Below, one piece after another: positions 22,595 to 35,436 of a DNA stretch of 64,000 nt. Location of the stretch: the NCBI RefSeq assembly GCF_963169125.1, contig NC_084796.1:218760448-218824447 (forward strand). Reading direction: 5' to 3'. Position 1 is the first letter of the stretch. Each line of letters begins with the position of its first letter. Origin of the DNA: Humulus lupulus (lineage: Eukaryota; Streptophyta; Magnoliopsida; Rosales; Cannabaceae). A model generated the notes under the pieces. It was not told where the DNA came from. It saw nothing but the letters and a program-made list of their open reading frames with translations, and searched no databases. A program made the translations under genes and the position numbers.

Positions 22595-24050
22595 ATTTTT
22601 TCACCAAAGCTGCTTTAATTAGTTTAATTAAGTTGATAAAAAATATATATATTTGAAATGTTTGAAATATTAGAATTATTAGTGTTAATATGTGTTTAGG
22701 TTTAAGTAATATTAGTGTTATTAATATTTATTTAGAAGAAAAAAAATTGTGAATGTTTATTAATATGTGTTTAGAAAAATGTATTGTGAATGTGTGTAGA
22801 AAATAATATGAGTTGACTGTTTTTAATATATTTGTAGAAAAATGTATAATATATTGTCAATGTTCTGAGAATTTTCTGAATCTCAATTGCAGGCTTTTAA
22901 ATTTTTGGGATAGCTTAGAGTATAGTCGTTATGATACTGAAATTTTGGTAGAGTTACGGGAATTAAATAATACTTAAAACTTTGAATAATTTGAATTAAC
23001 AAAAAATTATAATTTAATTTAATATTACCAAGTTTAATATTTTTAAAATAAATTAAAATATTATATAAATAATGTAATTTAGTATTAAAAAATTTAATAA
23101 TTTTAAAAATTAGATAAATAATTTAATTGAATATTAACACGTTTAATAATTACAAAATAAATTATGTTTTTTAATAAATAATTTTAAAAAATAAAAAAAA
23201 TATAATTTTATTTAATATTAAAAAAATTAATAATTTTAAAATAAATTAAAATTTAGATAAATAATTTTAAAATAAAATAAAAAATATATTTTTATTTAAT
23301 ATTAACAAATTAAATAAATTAAAAATTAGTTAAATAATTTAAAAATAAAATAAAAATTTAGATAAATAATATTAACAAATTTAATAATTTAAAATTTTAA
23401 AAATAAATTAAATTTTAGATAAATAATTTAAAAATAAGTTTGATAGTTAAAAAATAACTAATTATGAAATAATTACCTATAATTAATTTCAATTATATTT
23501 AATTAAATAATAATTAAAATAAAAATTAATAATAATCATAACTATAATAACATTCTTAAAAATTGCAGTTTTAATTATTAAAGAACATTATCTCCTATTG
23601 ATAATGTTTTCTTAATTATTTTTAATCACGAAAAGCCTTAGATTCGTTCGGAGAAGCTGAGTCAGTAAGAACTCTTAAATATGTTTCTCCGAATTATACA
23701 GGACGGTATGTGTCCGCATGGATAGTTTGGATTTGTTGTGTACCTATAATATGATCTATTACTCATTTTATTGTTTCGTTAGTAGAGATTTCAGTATGCG
23801 TCTTCTTATTTGTTCTAGTAAATGGGTAGACTTAATTTTAGTCTGCGCACTTATGAGAATCATAGAGAGGTACTGTCGCAATTTTTACATAAACGAAAAA
23901 AAATTTAAGAGTGTAGATTAAATTATATGTATACTACAAATCTGAATGGGATAGGTTCTTTACCCTTATAGAAGTGGAGTGAAAAGGTGGATTAGGGCAC
24001 CCACACACATAGTCAATAATGTTTAATTGTTGTTTATTCTTGTATTGTAG

Positions 24051-24285
24051 ATGCCGATCGATAAGAGTTTGATGGCATTAAGGAATCGTAACTTTGAAGC
24101 TTATTTGAATGGTCTCCAAGCCTTCTTGAAAATGGCAAAATAACATAGAGACTATGACGGGAGTAGGATCATCCACATCACCTCCCCAATATCCCTGGCC
24201 GATGTAGCCGTCGCAGCCACCGCAGCCACCACAACCGCAACATGAAGATAATAGGGAGGACATGGCAGCTAATTTAGGAGACTAA
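24051..24285 (+). pseudogene. CACTA H gene remnant: Transpos_assoc start joined to a Transposase_24-like tail
   Basis: ATG 24051, just after a TTGTAG acceptor-like site, opens MPIDKSLMALRNRNFEAYLN, like the start of CACTA Transpos_assoc proteins (G has MSIDKSWINL at 53549). After about 30 codons a stop and frame change lead into a Pro/Gln-rich tail (QPPQPPQPPQPQHEDNRED) ending LGD at 24283. The tail matches the minus-strand tail of element I near 30118-30190. The middle of both genes is missing, consistent with an internal deletion. Not functional. Confidence 0.65.
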
Positions 24286-24512
24286 GTTTATTTTATTGTT
24301 AGTTATTTTTACATTATATGAACAATATGGATATTTTTTATCTTAATGTATTAACAATATGGATCATTATTATCTTAATGAACTAATTTGAAAATTTAAT
24401 ATAATATATATTTTTTAATATATTTGTTTTCAATTATTTAAATTTTTATTAATAATTAAAATTTTAATTAATTATTTAATTATATTAATTTTTAATAAAT
24501 AAAATAATTTTA

Positions 24513-24869
24513 GGAGCCACACTGTCACCCCTAATAATCAAGTATCAGGGGCGACACATCGACTAAAATTATGCTAGGTGTGCAAATATTTGGGGCGACA
24601 TTCCAACTTTTAGGGGTGACATAATCAAGTATCAAGGGCGACTATTGACATATTAGGGGCGACACATCGACTAAAATTATGCCAAATGTGCAAATTTTTT
24701 GGGTGACACTTCAAATTTTAGGGGAGGCTATTGGAATATTAGGAGCGACTCATTAAGTCATCCCTAATGTACACTATTATGCGCATTTTATTAAGGGCAA
24801 CATATCAGGGGTGACTTTTAGGGTTATTAGGGGCGATTGTCGCCCCTAAAACTGATTTTTGTTGTAGTG
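24513..24869. repeat. Subterminal repeats and right terminal inverted repeat of CACTA H
   Basis: GGGGCGAC or its complement GTCGCCCC, with variants, recurs at roughly 20-50-bp steps up to the terminus. Such repeats are usual transposase binding sites in CACTA elements. Element I has the same motif family at 29757-29960. Confidence 0.85.
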
Positions 24870-27450
24870 ATATGTGGAAACTTCTAAGATTGAAACATGC
24901 TTTTAAAAGGTTTAATAGGAAGAAGATGGGTGATGTTCAAGCTAACTATCATTCCGCAAAAGAGGTTGTTATTAAAGGTCAAGTTAATCTTGAAAAAAGT
25001 CCATGGGTGGATTCTCTTCAAAAATTTGAAAGTGAAGCTCAAGATGCGTACAAGTTTCATGCCCAATCTCTATGAAAGTTTTCTTGGACAACAAAGTAAG
25101 ATAATTTGGCTCCAATTTGGGGATGAAAATTCTTCATATTTCCATGCTAGTTTGAAGAAAAGGAGGGAAGAAAATTGAATCACTGCTTATACAGATAATC
25201 AAGGAGTTGCTATAGATAATTATGCTATGGTGGTTGATCATTTTTTGATTCATTTTAGAATTTTTATGGGAAGTGCTAGTTCTGCTTCTTCTAGTGTTCA
25301 ACTGGAATGTATATAGTTTGGTAACAAACTAGACTTGAATCATTAGCTTGCTTTGATTAAGCCTTTCTCGAGGAGTGATGTCAAGAAATCTCTCTTCAGC
25401 ATTCATTCGTTAAAAAGCTCGGGGACTAATAATTGTGGTTAAGATTTCTTTAAATTTATGTGGCATGAGATTGGTAATGAATTTGTTGATGCCGTTTTGA
25501 ATTTCTTCCTCACAGATGAAATCTCGGTTGAGCTTAATAATGCAGTGACATCTTTGGTGCCCAAAACTGATAGTCCAGGTACAACAATCGACTATAGGCC
25601 TATAGCTTGCGGCAACACACTGTATAAATGCATTTCTAAAATGCTTTGTACTTGCTTGGTTGAGGTGCTTCCCTACTTGGTTCATAATAATCAAGGTGCA
25701 TTCATCAAGAACCGTTCTACAGCTCATAATGTTCTCATCTTTCAAGACCTCCTTAAAGGTTATACTAGGAAGAATATTTCTTCTAAATGTATCTTGAAGA
25801 TGGATCTTAGCAAGGCATATGACACTATTGATTGGGATTTTTCGGCAGATTTGCTTAAAGCTCTTTGTTTCCCTTCTAAGTTCATCAAGTGGATTATGGT
25901 TTGTCTCCGTAGCACATCTTAGACAAGGGGATCCCATTTCCCCTCTGCTATTTGTATTGGTTATGAACTACTTGACTTGTCTGCTTCAGCATGCTTCTCA
26001 AGATACTAAGTTTAAATTCCACCCTATGTGTAAGAGCCTTAAGCTTATGAACCTCTGTTTTGATGATGAATTGGTTATCTTCTGTAAGGGTTCTATTGAT
26101 TCTGTGAGGCTAGTGCAAACAACATTTCAGGACTTCTGTGATACCTCTGGTTTGGCTGCTAATAAAAACAAGTCTCAAATTTACTTTGGTGGTGTTGATG
26201 AGGCTAATAAGCAATGTATGTTGGCAGTTGTTAACATTGTTGAATGGTCTTTTCCTCTCAAGTATCTTGGGGTTCCGCTGAGACCAACGAAATGGAAAGC
26301 TTCTGACTGTGGTCTTAATCTTAAGAAGATTCAATTGAGACTTCATACCTGGGCTAGTAGACATCTTTCTTTTGCTAGAAGAGCCCAACTTATTCAATTG
26401 ATTTTAATAGGTATTAGAAGCTACTGGATGAGCATTTTCCTCTTGCCTCAAAAAGTTGTTTTTGAAATAGACAAGTTTTGTCGAATGTTTTTATGGGGAG
26501 TTAAGGAGAATAGATGTATGATTCTTCTCACCTCTTGGGAACAAGTTTGCTTACATAAGGAGTATGGAGGTATTGGTTTTCGAGAAGAGAGTAAGTGGAA
26601 TAAGGCTCTTCTAGCTAAGTATGTGTGGGCTATTTCTACCAAAAAAGACTGTATTTGGGTTAAACGGGTGAACAATGTGTATCTAAGGGATCAGGATTTT
26701 TGGTCTTACTCTTTGAAATAGGATGTTAGCTGGTACTTTAGGAAACTATCTAGACTCTGTTCCTATTTTGTTAAAGAAAATGTTCTAGATGTTGGTCGGT
26801 CAGAAAGATTTAAGGTGAGGATTTTAACTCCTTGGTGCAGCGAGAGAATGTTCATTATTACTTGAAGGATGTTTGGTGTCGCTTATCTTTGCCTAAACAC
26901 AACTTTATTATGAGGCAAGCTATCAATGAGCATCTTCTAACAAGGGATAATCTTTTGAGATGCATGATTCATATGGAGTCTCTGCTTTGTCCGGTTTGTG
27001 AGCTTCATAGGGAGAGTCATCACCTTCTATTCTTTTAATGTGCTTTTTCGCTCAAGGTGGTTCAAAAGGTTTAAACTTGGCTGGGGTTCACTGAGTGGTC
27101 GTTGCTCTTCTCTGGGTGAATTGTTTGGTTTGCTACTCGGCCTAATGGAGTCATCCAAGACATAGTTTCTGCACTTGGAGCTGCCACGATTTTTTGCTTA
27201 TGGACTAATAGGAATTTATGTATTTTTTAGAACAAATGTTATACTTTGCACCGTATTGATGCCATGATTAGAAGAGCCATTAAAGCTAGAGTCTTATTGA
27301 TTCTTTCTTGTTCTCTCACCAACAGAGAAAAATATGTGATTGATTTTGTGGCTAGGATGTAAGTGACTTGTTTTTTGGCTGCTGTCTAGCATGTTGTTTT
27401 GTTAGGTGTTTAGTGCTTAATGAATCCTTTCCTTCTTGAGAAAAAAATAA
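24870..27450 (+). pseudogene. L1-type LINE reverse transcriptase, 3' part, decayed
   Basis: The frame starts at the H junction (MWKLLRLKHAFKRFNRKKMG). It includes the LINE motif KIIWLQFGDENSSYFHASLK, RT blocks (DYRPIACGNTLYKCISKM, LKMDLSKAYDTIDWDF, LRQGDPISPLLFVL) and FPLKYLGVPLRPTKW, and then a zf-RVT region (CPVCELHRESHH, near 26995). Frame breaks occur near 25074 and 25922, with stops near 25178, 25317 and 27036. Sequence is missing between LRSTS and LRQGD. The active-site motif reads CFDDELVIF where CFADDL is expected, so an Asp is replaced. The 3' end is probably the A-rich run near 27440. Confidence 0.9.
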
Positions 27451-28404
27451 TAATAATTAATAATCTGATTACAAAGAGAAAGCTATTATAGGACTTATGC
27501 GATTTAACAAATTAAAATTATCCTTAATAGTAAAATATTTATGTTATCGCCTAATTAATTAGTCATCTGAGTTAAACCTCTTTTGTTAGTTGTATAAATT
27601 AATGTTGCATTACTTACATGCAGCCCTTGAAAAACCCTGCTGCAAGATCCGATATAATTAAGTAATGATATAAATATATAAAGGAAAATTATTGAATAGA
27701 GATTTTTTTAAATCACTACGTATAGGTACCAAATATCCAAATATTTATGGAAAGAATTTATTTATGTTTTTTTTTTAAAAAAAAAGGGAATTAATATAAT
27801 GATAAAAGTTATCTTAGCTAAACTTTAAAATAATAAAAGTTAGAAAAGTGTTAAGGAAATTTTTTATTGCACTCTCTTTCTTTTTTTTTTTCATTCATGA
27901 ATGAGATACATGGATATTATTCAATTGGATGATTAAACACACCAACACGTAATAACATTATTAACTATTCAACACACGCGGACGCACAGAATTTCCCACA
28001 CGGTTAACCTGCATTATTGATGCCATTAATTGTTATGTTTCTGATTTTGAAAATGAAAGGAAAATATAGATGAAATTAAATGTTCCTTGCCATATATCAT
28101 ATATTTCTCATACAATTTATGTCTACAAAGAAAAAAAAATAGTATTAATTAATAGTTACAACTATTTTTATGAAAATATTTATATGAATTTTACATTAAA
28201 ATATATGATTTGACACTTAATAATATACTAGATGCAAAGTGTAAATCCTATAATCGGCATTTTTATAGAAATATCTTTTTCTTAAAAGATAAATTGGTTG
28301 TTTCCCTTTATTATAATTTTTGGAAATTCACTTTCCCATTTTGTGAATTTTTGATAATTATGAGCTTCCTTATTTAGCTTATATTGTCCCAATTTATTTA
28401 TAAA
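27451..28404. other. AT-rich sequence without recognised features
   Basis: Low-complexity AT-rich DNA with short A and T runs. I see no coding potential or clear element ends. Confidence 0.5.
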
Positions 28405-29360
28405 GGGAAGATTTATATTGCAAATATTTGGTACTTACCCAAAATTGTTTCTGGTTTATTTGCTTATATATTTTCGTGTAGCTCAAGAATTACAAACAGG
28501 AAACTGGTTCCTTAATGTCATTAATTGTTGTTTCCTTTTTGAGCTTGTTTTTTTATCCAACACAGGTCTAAGCTGTCCCCACCAAAATCGTATCTGTCGG
28601 ATCAACATCTTCTAAAAAAGGCAACTCTTCATCAATCAAGAATAGCTTCTATGATTCTTGCCTTTGTTAGAAGAATTCATTCTCAACCTTTGTGAGCACG
28701 AAAAAAACTCTATAAATAGGGCTCTAAAGGCAGTGAGAAAAGTGAACTATTTGGTGCTTTATTCGTAAGCTTTATTGTAATATTTGTGAGAGTTCCTCTT
28801 TGTATTCAAAATCATAAGTATTCACGTGATCTTGTAGAAATATGTGTGTTTAGTTTTTAGTGGTGAGTTTATACCATGTTCATGAGTGAATACACATTGT
28901 AATTTAAACACAACGTTTATAGTCTTCGAGAGAAGATTTTTACAAGCTTTGCGTCGGGAGGATGCAAGCACTCGCTGGCCATTGAAGGGAGTTCAAGTGA
29001 TTGAGCATTTCAATCAAAATTAGATTAGTGAAGAGAAGTACAACAAGTTGCGGCAAATCTCAAAAGGGAGTCTTGTTTTGTTTAAGTCAATGTTTTTGTA
29101 CTTGTGATTCTTTATTAATTGGTTTTATTCTCTGGGCGTGGCCCCAAAGAGTAGGTTATCCGAAAGGGTTTCTGAACCTTGTAAAAATTCAATGTGTTCT
29201 TTATTGTTTTGCACTATCTTTTTATTGTGTTCAGTTTCTGTCGTGACAAGTTTGGTTTCTGTCCCGACAGAACTGTATTCTGTGTAAACAGTTAATTACC
29301 ATTCCGCACTTTAATTAATTCACTTGGTTTAATTAATTTAGTAATTACTAAAAACGAAAT
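28405..29360 (+). repeat. Probable copia-type LTR remnant
   Basis: A core promoter-like CTCTATAAATAGGGCTC near 28709 is followed by a GT-rich leader. The segment GGGCGTGGCCCCAAAGAGTA, then GGTTATCCGAAAGGGTTTCT, near 29136-29175 resembles the R/U5 of SIRE/Tork-like copia LTRs. Edges could not be fixed and no duplication was found. It could also be another non-coding repeat. Confidence 0.45.
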
Positions 29361-29734
29361 TTCACAAAGAATGTATAATGCATATTTGTTTAATTTTATT
29401 TTGAAATTTTATTAATTATTTTTATTAAGTTTTTATGATTGTCATATAAATTTTAAATAAATAAAAAATATTATTTATAAAATAATGACAGAAACATATT
29501 AAAAGAAAAAATAAACTAAAATATTGTTTATAGTTTTTTTTAGAAAAAAAAATAATACGATGACATTTTAGATCACAAACTACCATATTTAAGATACAAA
29601 ACATTCATAATATTATTCAAATCACACATCAATGATTGGAGAAGAAACTTATTTATTCTTGATAGAAGATAAATATTATTATGAGTTCTTATTTAGTTAT
29701 ATAGACATACTATATGTACACAGACAACACTTAT

Positions 29735-29960
29735 CACTACAACAAAAAATAGTTTTAGGGGCGATGGAGGTTGCCCCTAAACACCATAAAAGCCATCCCT
29801 AATAAAGTGCACCTAATAGTGTACATTAGGGGCGACATGTGGATTGCCCCCTAATATTCCATTACCGTCGCCCCTAAAATTTGAGATGTCGCCCCAAACT
29901 TTTTCACATGTAGCAATTCTTTTGTCAAATTTTCGCCCTTGATATCTCTCCAGTCGCCCC
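29735..29960. repeat. Terminal inverted repeat and subterminal repeats of CACTA I
   Basis: After the CACTAC terminus, GGGGCGA and its complement TCGCCCC recur several times to 29960. TAT at 29732-29734 may be one target-site copy. Confidence 0.75.
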
Positions 29961-30117
29961 TAATACTATTTATTTATAAAAAATAATTAATTTAAACTTA
30001 AATTGTTAAAATCAAATATATTTAAAAATAAAAAAAATTATATTCAAATTAGTGCGTTAAGATAAAAAATATTCATATTGTTAATACAATGTAACAATTA
30101 ACTAATAATAATATAAA

Positions 30118-31545
30118 TCTAGTCTCCTGAATCAGCTGCGTCGTCCTCCACATTGTGTACATGTTGCAGTTTGTGGTGGTTGTGGCGGCATCAGCCATGG
30201 ATATTGGGAGGTAATGTGCATGATCTAGCTCCATGCATGTAGAAATACGACGGCCGCGATGACGGTGAAATCGGTCACGGATAAAGTGATGGTGTTGCTC
30301 CGTACATGTAAGGAGGTGCCATAGGTTGAGACGGCGTTTCCCCGTGCATGGAAGGATAGATTGGAGTTGGATGTTGAGAAGACGAAGCTCTAGAAATATT
30401 GTCACTATCAGGCATAGGAGGCATCTAATTGTTTGGTGGACAAAATGAAGGTGGAAGAAATTGGGACAAGAAATTAACTTGGAAAACAACGTTCACTTTA
30501 GCGAGTCTCCAAATTTTCTATTTGTTTTGATGAATGATGAGGAAGGGGCTTTGAGACTCGCTAAAGTGAGAGTGTTTGGTAAATGATGACCCCGAGCCCT
30601 TCAATTTGTGACCCACTCATCGCCCGTGTCCATGCCTTTGACCCAATACATTTTGTAGCAACTCTACCTGATCAACTGTTGTCGAACCATCATCATTGGA
30701 AGCGGCACCAGATGCTTGCTGAGTTTGTAACTCAAGATCAACCTTAAATTTTTCCTGTTTTCAGAAAACGTTAGAGACAATAACAATAAATATAACTCTA
30801 TGAATATTGAAAAACATAATTTAAACTTACATAAAATTGGCGAACATCGTCATTCACAAAATCATTAGTTGTTTTCTTCCAGTGGTATTCCTTCCATGAC
30901 TTTCACCTAACAAATATATAACACAAATGTTAGAGAACATATAATTTAAAAGAAAATAATTTTGATAACATTTTAACTTTCACTTACTCTTTCGTGACGA
31001 ATGGTCGCCAACGATTTTATACCCTACATTGTAGAATGCTTCTGTTTCTTCCAATTTTCCTTGTTCTTTATGGAGCAGGCAATAAATTTTGGATTTGTAA
31101 ATAACTGACGAATCTGCTTCCACTCCTCCTTGTTAACATCCTTGGTTTGGTTGTGTAGAACCTTGTCCCAATCCTCTGGTCCTTTGTAGTATTTCTCAAA
31201 GTGATCGTGTCTTATTGTTTTCATATTACGATATCGATCTTTCATCTCTCAATTGATACTATCTAAACATTTTGAGAAATCATCGCGGCCCTCTATTTGA
31301 TAATACCGCTACATTGAAAAATAAACATATTAATAATATATACTATATTAAATACACTTTTTTTTTAAATTAATAATTTTTTACCTTGATCACGCCAAGG
31401 ACTTGGTCCTTGTAATGTTGAGGCACTGATTCCCAAGAATCGTAACATTCGGAAACCTTCGTTTTAATTTGGATGTCCATGAGGTGGACAAAAGCAACAT
31501 GCTCGCCCCCAACAATCTTGTACGTTTGAGGGCAAAACATTATAA
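30118..31545 (-). pseudogene. CACTA I Transposase_24-type gene remnant
   Basis: Minus-strand fragments in order: LMDIQIKTKVSECYDSWESV (near 31480-31420), a block with WKQIRQLFTNPKFIACSIKN (31024-31245), SWKEYHWKKTTNDFVNDDVR (near 30900-30840) and a Pro/Gln-rich tail near 30170. The WKQI...F...S..NK order fits the Transposase_24 family of CACTA elements, as in element G. Stops and probable introns interrupt it. Intron borders not resolved. Confidence 0.6.
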
Positions 31546-32450
31546 CTTCCAGTGATTTTCTATTAATTATTGGTAATTATTTCTGTTCATAGTTTGCATA
31601 TTTCTCAACAAAAAAAAAATCATAATTAGTTATTTTGTTAATTATCAAACTTATTTTCTTCTTTCAAATTAATGTTAAATTTATGAATAATCTTTTTATT
31701 CAAATTATATTGAAAATTTTATTTATTTTTTGTTAAGTTTATTATTACTTTGTAATATAACTAATTATTTTGGATAATGATTTTTTTTCTTTCTAATTTA
31801 TGTTTAAGAAAGGTTTATCTCATTTTTAAATTTAATTATTAAATATATGAGTATAAATTAATTTTTTAATATCACCAAATTTAATGTAATTTTAATTAAA
31901 TATTACATTTATTCATCATTTTATATATTTTTTTAAACTTTATTTAATTCAAAATATATTTCTTAATTTAATTAATCAATAATGATAAACTCAAAATTGA
32001 ATAATTATTTATTATCAATTAATTTTATAATAATTTATCCTAACACTACTAAAATTTATCATAACTCTACTAAATTCCAGCAGCATAACGATTATATTTT
32101 AACATATCCCAAAAATTTAAAACCCTACAAATAACACTCAGAAAATTCCTAAAGCACATTCTCAATATACATATTACTAATCAAATTCAAACATTAACAC
32201 ATTATACAATTGTATATACACATTCATAATATGTTATTCTACACACATACATAAATATCACTAAACACATCTTACTTTCTACACACATTCACATATTAAT
32301 TAAATTAATTAAAACAACATAATCAAAAAATAAATACCTTGATGATGCCACAAAATTAGAAATACACTAGTTACCGAATTTCCAAGATATACTCTTTCAA
32401 TTTCTACACAAACATAATATATACATTGTTATAAATAAAATATTTAAATA

Positions 32451-33389
32451 AATAAACAACTAAAAATATATATAAATATATACATACACTCAGCATGCAC
32501 ATAGTATATATTTATATAAAAAAATTATTTATATATATGTTCTCAGCACACACATATTAATATAATTAATAAATATTTATTTGTAATTGGTTTTAAAGTA
32601 TATTCTATTAAATATTTAGAATATTTTATTAAATTTAACAAAATAAACTGAACATATAATTAATTGTCGCATTAAATAATTTGTTTAAAATAATTAATTA
32701 TATATAAGGGTTTATATAATTTTAAATAGTTGACCGGTTCCAATTTGAACCTTATAAATTGGTAAAATAAAAATAGTACTCTTATTATTAGCTCTTGGTC
32801 AACAATAAACTTAAAATAGTCTGAATTTTAGTCTAAATTAATTATTCAAACGGTTGAGCTAGCTAATGTATTTTTTTTTGTACTAATTCACAAAATAAGG
32901 GTCCAATATTTAAATTTGTAATTGTTTGAAACCGACCATCTAATTTGGTATGTAAAATTAAAATAAATAAAACCTAATTTTAAAAAATATATATTTATGT
33001 ATCAAACTTTCTTTTGGTTGGAAATGAGGTAGACCAACATTCTATATAGGAATCCTTCAGGTGGAAATATTATTATGTTTTATAGTTGATGGTGAGGACA
33101 AAAAAGCACTATAATTTCGTCCCTGACGATTTGTTTGCTTTTGTTTGCTGTGATATTCTTTTACGTTTCCCTAAACGTCAGCCGTAGATTAGGTTAAAAA
33201 TGATGATATAAGTACGCATATGATAAGTGTTATATATAATATAATAATCATATACTTAACTACTCAAAATTGTAAACATTATTCATAATTTTAATAAAAA
33301 TTATTTTACTGTTTTAAAGTATATATATATAATAAAATGAATTATAATTTTATAATCCATAATTTACATATATAACATTTAAACATAAT
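32451..33389. other. AT-rich sequence, possibly the rest of CACTA I
   Basis: No gene, terminal repeat or array recognised. It borders the solo LTR that starts at 33390. Confidence 0.4.
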
Positions 33390-34179
33390 TGTTACACCCA
33401 GATTTCAAGCATGAGATTGTGATCCCGAAATCTAGCCTCATCAAGTGTAAGCTCGAACTATACACGGTCGTCATATGATCCTTCAGTCGGTAAGTAACGA
33501 CCTCGAAAAGCTCAAGGATGTGTAGCCTCGAATATTCTCTGAGCTCGCAATGGCCATGGTTTGACACATATATTTTTCCCTAATACATCCCTTGCCTTCA
33601 GACGAGATGGCTCGAGCTCGGGAAGTGTAAGCTTGAATGAGATGACTTCATCAATAGTTACTTGTTCCGAGCATATGCAAAGTTCGGCGACAAGCTTGTG
33701 ATCGACTGCTAGTCTCGGAGATTTGATGAATCTCGTACCTGAGTTAATCAGTTATATGTGAACATATTTATTGTTGTACAATCTCATTGTTTAAGGGATA
33801 TTATTTAATCTGTTATCCGATCCCACATCGTTTCCATGTATGTAGGAAATAATGCATTAAATAACATTATATTAATTGATTTACAGAATATCTTCTCGAG
33901 ATATGTGGGAATGAATTCTGCAGCCTTCTCTATAAATAGAGAAGGAAGCTCCATTCGTGAGGGACGGATTTTCTGATCTCTGGAGAGAAAATTTTGGGCA
34001 ACTATTCTCTAAAAAATTTCCAGAAAACTCCCAAGCTCTAATAACATAGACTCGTGGACGAGGTAGATTTAACTGCTGAACCACGTAAAAAACCTTTGGT
34101 GTTCATTTTTGCTTATTTCCTCCAATATTTTCTTGTTCAATTGCTCTCTTATTTAAGTTGACGAAAAACGGCATCAACA
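33390..34179 (+). repeat. Element K: solo Tat LTR
   Basis: TGTTACACCCAGATTTC to CGGCATCAACA, 790 bp, the same length as the LTRs of F. It shares the F-type start (TGTTATACCCAGATTTC), TATA box (CTATAAATAGAGAAG) and block GACTCGTGGAC...AACTGCTGAACCACG. ATAAT before and ACAAT after match at four of five bases, a likely decayed duplication. No internal region follows, so it is a solo LTR formed by LTR-LTR recombination. Confidence 0.85.
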
Positions 34180-35436
34180 ACAATGTTGACATAAATATAT
34201 ATTTACATGACTACATGACATATATATAATACAATAATATCTAAAAAGAAATTAATAATAGAAATAAAATAAGAATATAAAAGCACAGTAGTATACATGC
34301 ATTAATTATTTTTAGTTTCTAATGTATCTCACAATGTCTTTTAATAAATTTGATGAAAAAAACGAGCTTCAATCACTCATTTTAAAAAAAAAAACAAATC
34401 ATCACACAAATTTATAAGATAAAAAATGATATGCATGTCTTTATTATTTTTAAATAAATATGATTTAATTATTTAAATTATTATAAAATATCTTATTTTA
34501 ATTAATTTATTTATTTATTTATTTTTGTTTAAGTTAATATGTTTGTTCTAGTTTTTGAATTTGGCAGTCACAATAAAATATTATATATTTATATAATATG
34601 TTTAATATAATATAAGTTTAATGTTAATTAAATTTTATTAAGTTATAATATATATGATTTTATTATTTTTTAAATAATTATTATTGTAAAATATCTTTAA
34701 AATATTTTATTTTAATTTGTTTAATTATTTTTTTAATTAATTTAATTTAAATTTAAATAATGCTAAATACAAAATTATATTATAAAATATAAAAATATTT
34801 AGTTAAAATTAATGAGAAAAAATAAAAAATTATTAAAACCAATAAATTCCGGTAAGTAGACACTTTTTATGGAAGATATATAAATAAATGGTGAGATCAT
34901 GGCAACAATCAATCGTCATCCATACATATGTGTGTATATATATATATGTTATATATTTACATTTATATGAGATGGGACTACTGTAAATAATACTATGTAT
35001 ATAAATTTTATATATATACACAGACGTTACATATAATACACAGATGAGAAGCAGCCACATTTACGGTGTGTTATGCACGTCCGTCCCGTGTTTTGAATTT
35101 GAATCGTTCAAAGTCAAGGTCGGTAGTATTAAAAGAAACTCTAGCAAGATTTGCCATATATAAAACTATAGCTGATAATTATGTCTGTGTAATTCACAAC
35201 TCATACCATATATATATATAAATTCATAAAAACCATATTATATATATATTATTATAGCCCATATTGTCACGTTGTTTCTTGTAGAACTTTATTAGTTAAA
35301 CATTAAAAAATACAAGCAAAAGAACTTCATCTCGGTTTATTTTATTCTTCGAAAAGAAAAAAGAGTCCACCTTGTTCATTGTTCTAAGTACTCTCCCAAC
35401 TAATCCGTCGTTTGATAGTATCCAATTCCTGAAAAA
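34180..35436. other. AT-rich upstream region of the glycosyltransferase gene
   Basis: Long AT tracts and TA repeats, including TATATATATATAAATTC near 35212, about 210 bp before the ATG, which could serve as a TATA region. No other gene. The promoter of the glycosyltransferase should lie here. Confidence 0.45.

Larger units (their letters stand above)
22293..24869 (+). mobile_element. Element H: CACTA (En/Spm-type) transposon, right part
   Basis: The right end at 24869 reads TTTTTGTTGTAGTG, complement CACTACAACAAAAA. Inside it are subterminal repeats of GGGGCGAC. Very AT-rich sequence with a hairpin and a short transposase-gene remnant lies to the left. The left end is outside the window; element E is inserted at 22292. 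To the right, a LINE frame resumes after ATA (24870-24872), so H interrupted a LINE. It looks internally deleted. Confidence 0.85.
29735..32450 (-). mobile_element. Element I: CACTA transposon, one end visible
   Basis: Begins CACTACAACAAAAAATAG at 29735, nearly the complement of the right end of H, then subterminal GGGGCGA repeats. A Transposase_24-type gene reads on the minus strand. Near 32085-32150 the sequence is a reverse-oriented relative of H around 22860-22960 (AACGATTATA, CCCAAAAATTTAAA). No second CACTA terminus was found to the right, so the far edge given is approximate and the element may be truncated or split by solo LTR K. Confidence 0.65.

Noticed and set aside
24872..27036. 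A host gene for a reverse-transcriptase-like protein
   Set aside because: Several frame breaks, stops and a lost active-site Asp show a dead LINE.
34900..35060. TA-rich minus-strand frame of 75 codons
   Set aside because: It is low-complexity TATA sequence with no domain, just upstream of the glycosyltransferase.
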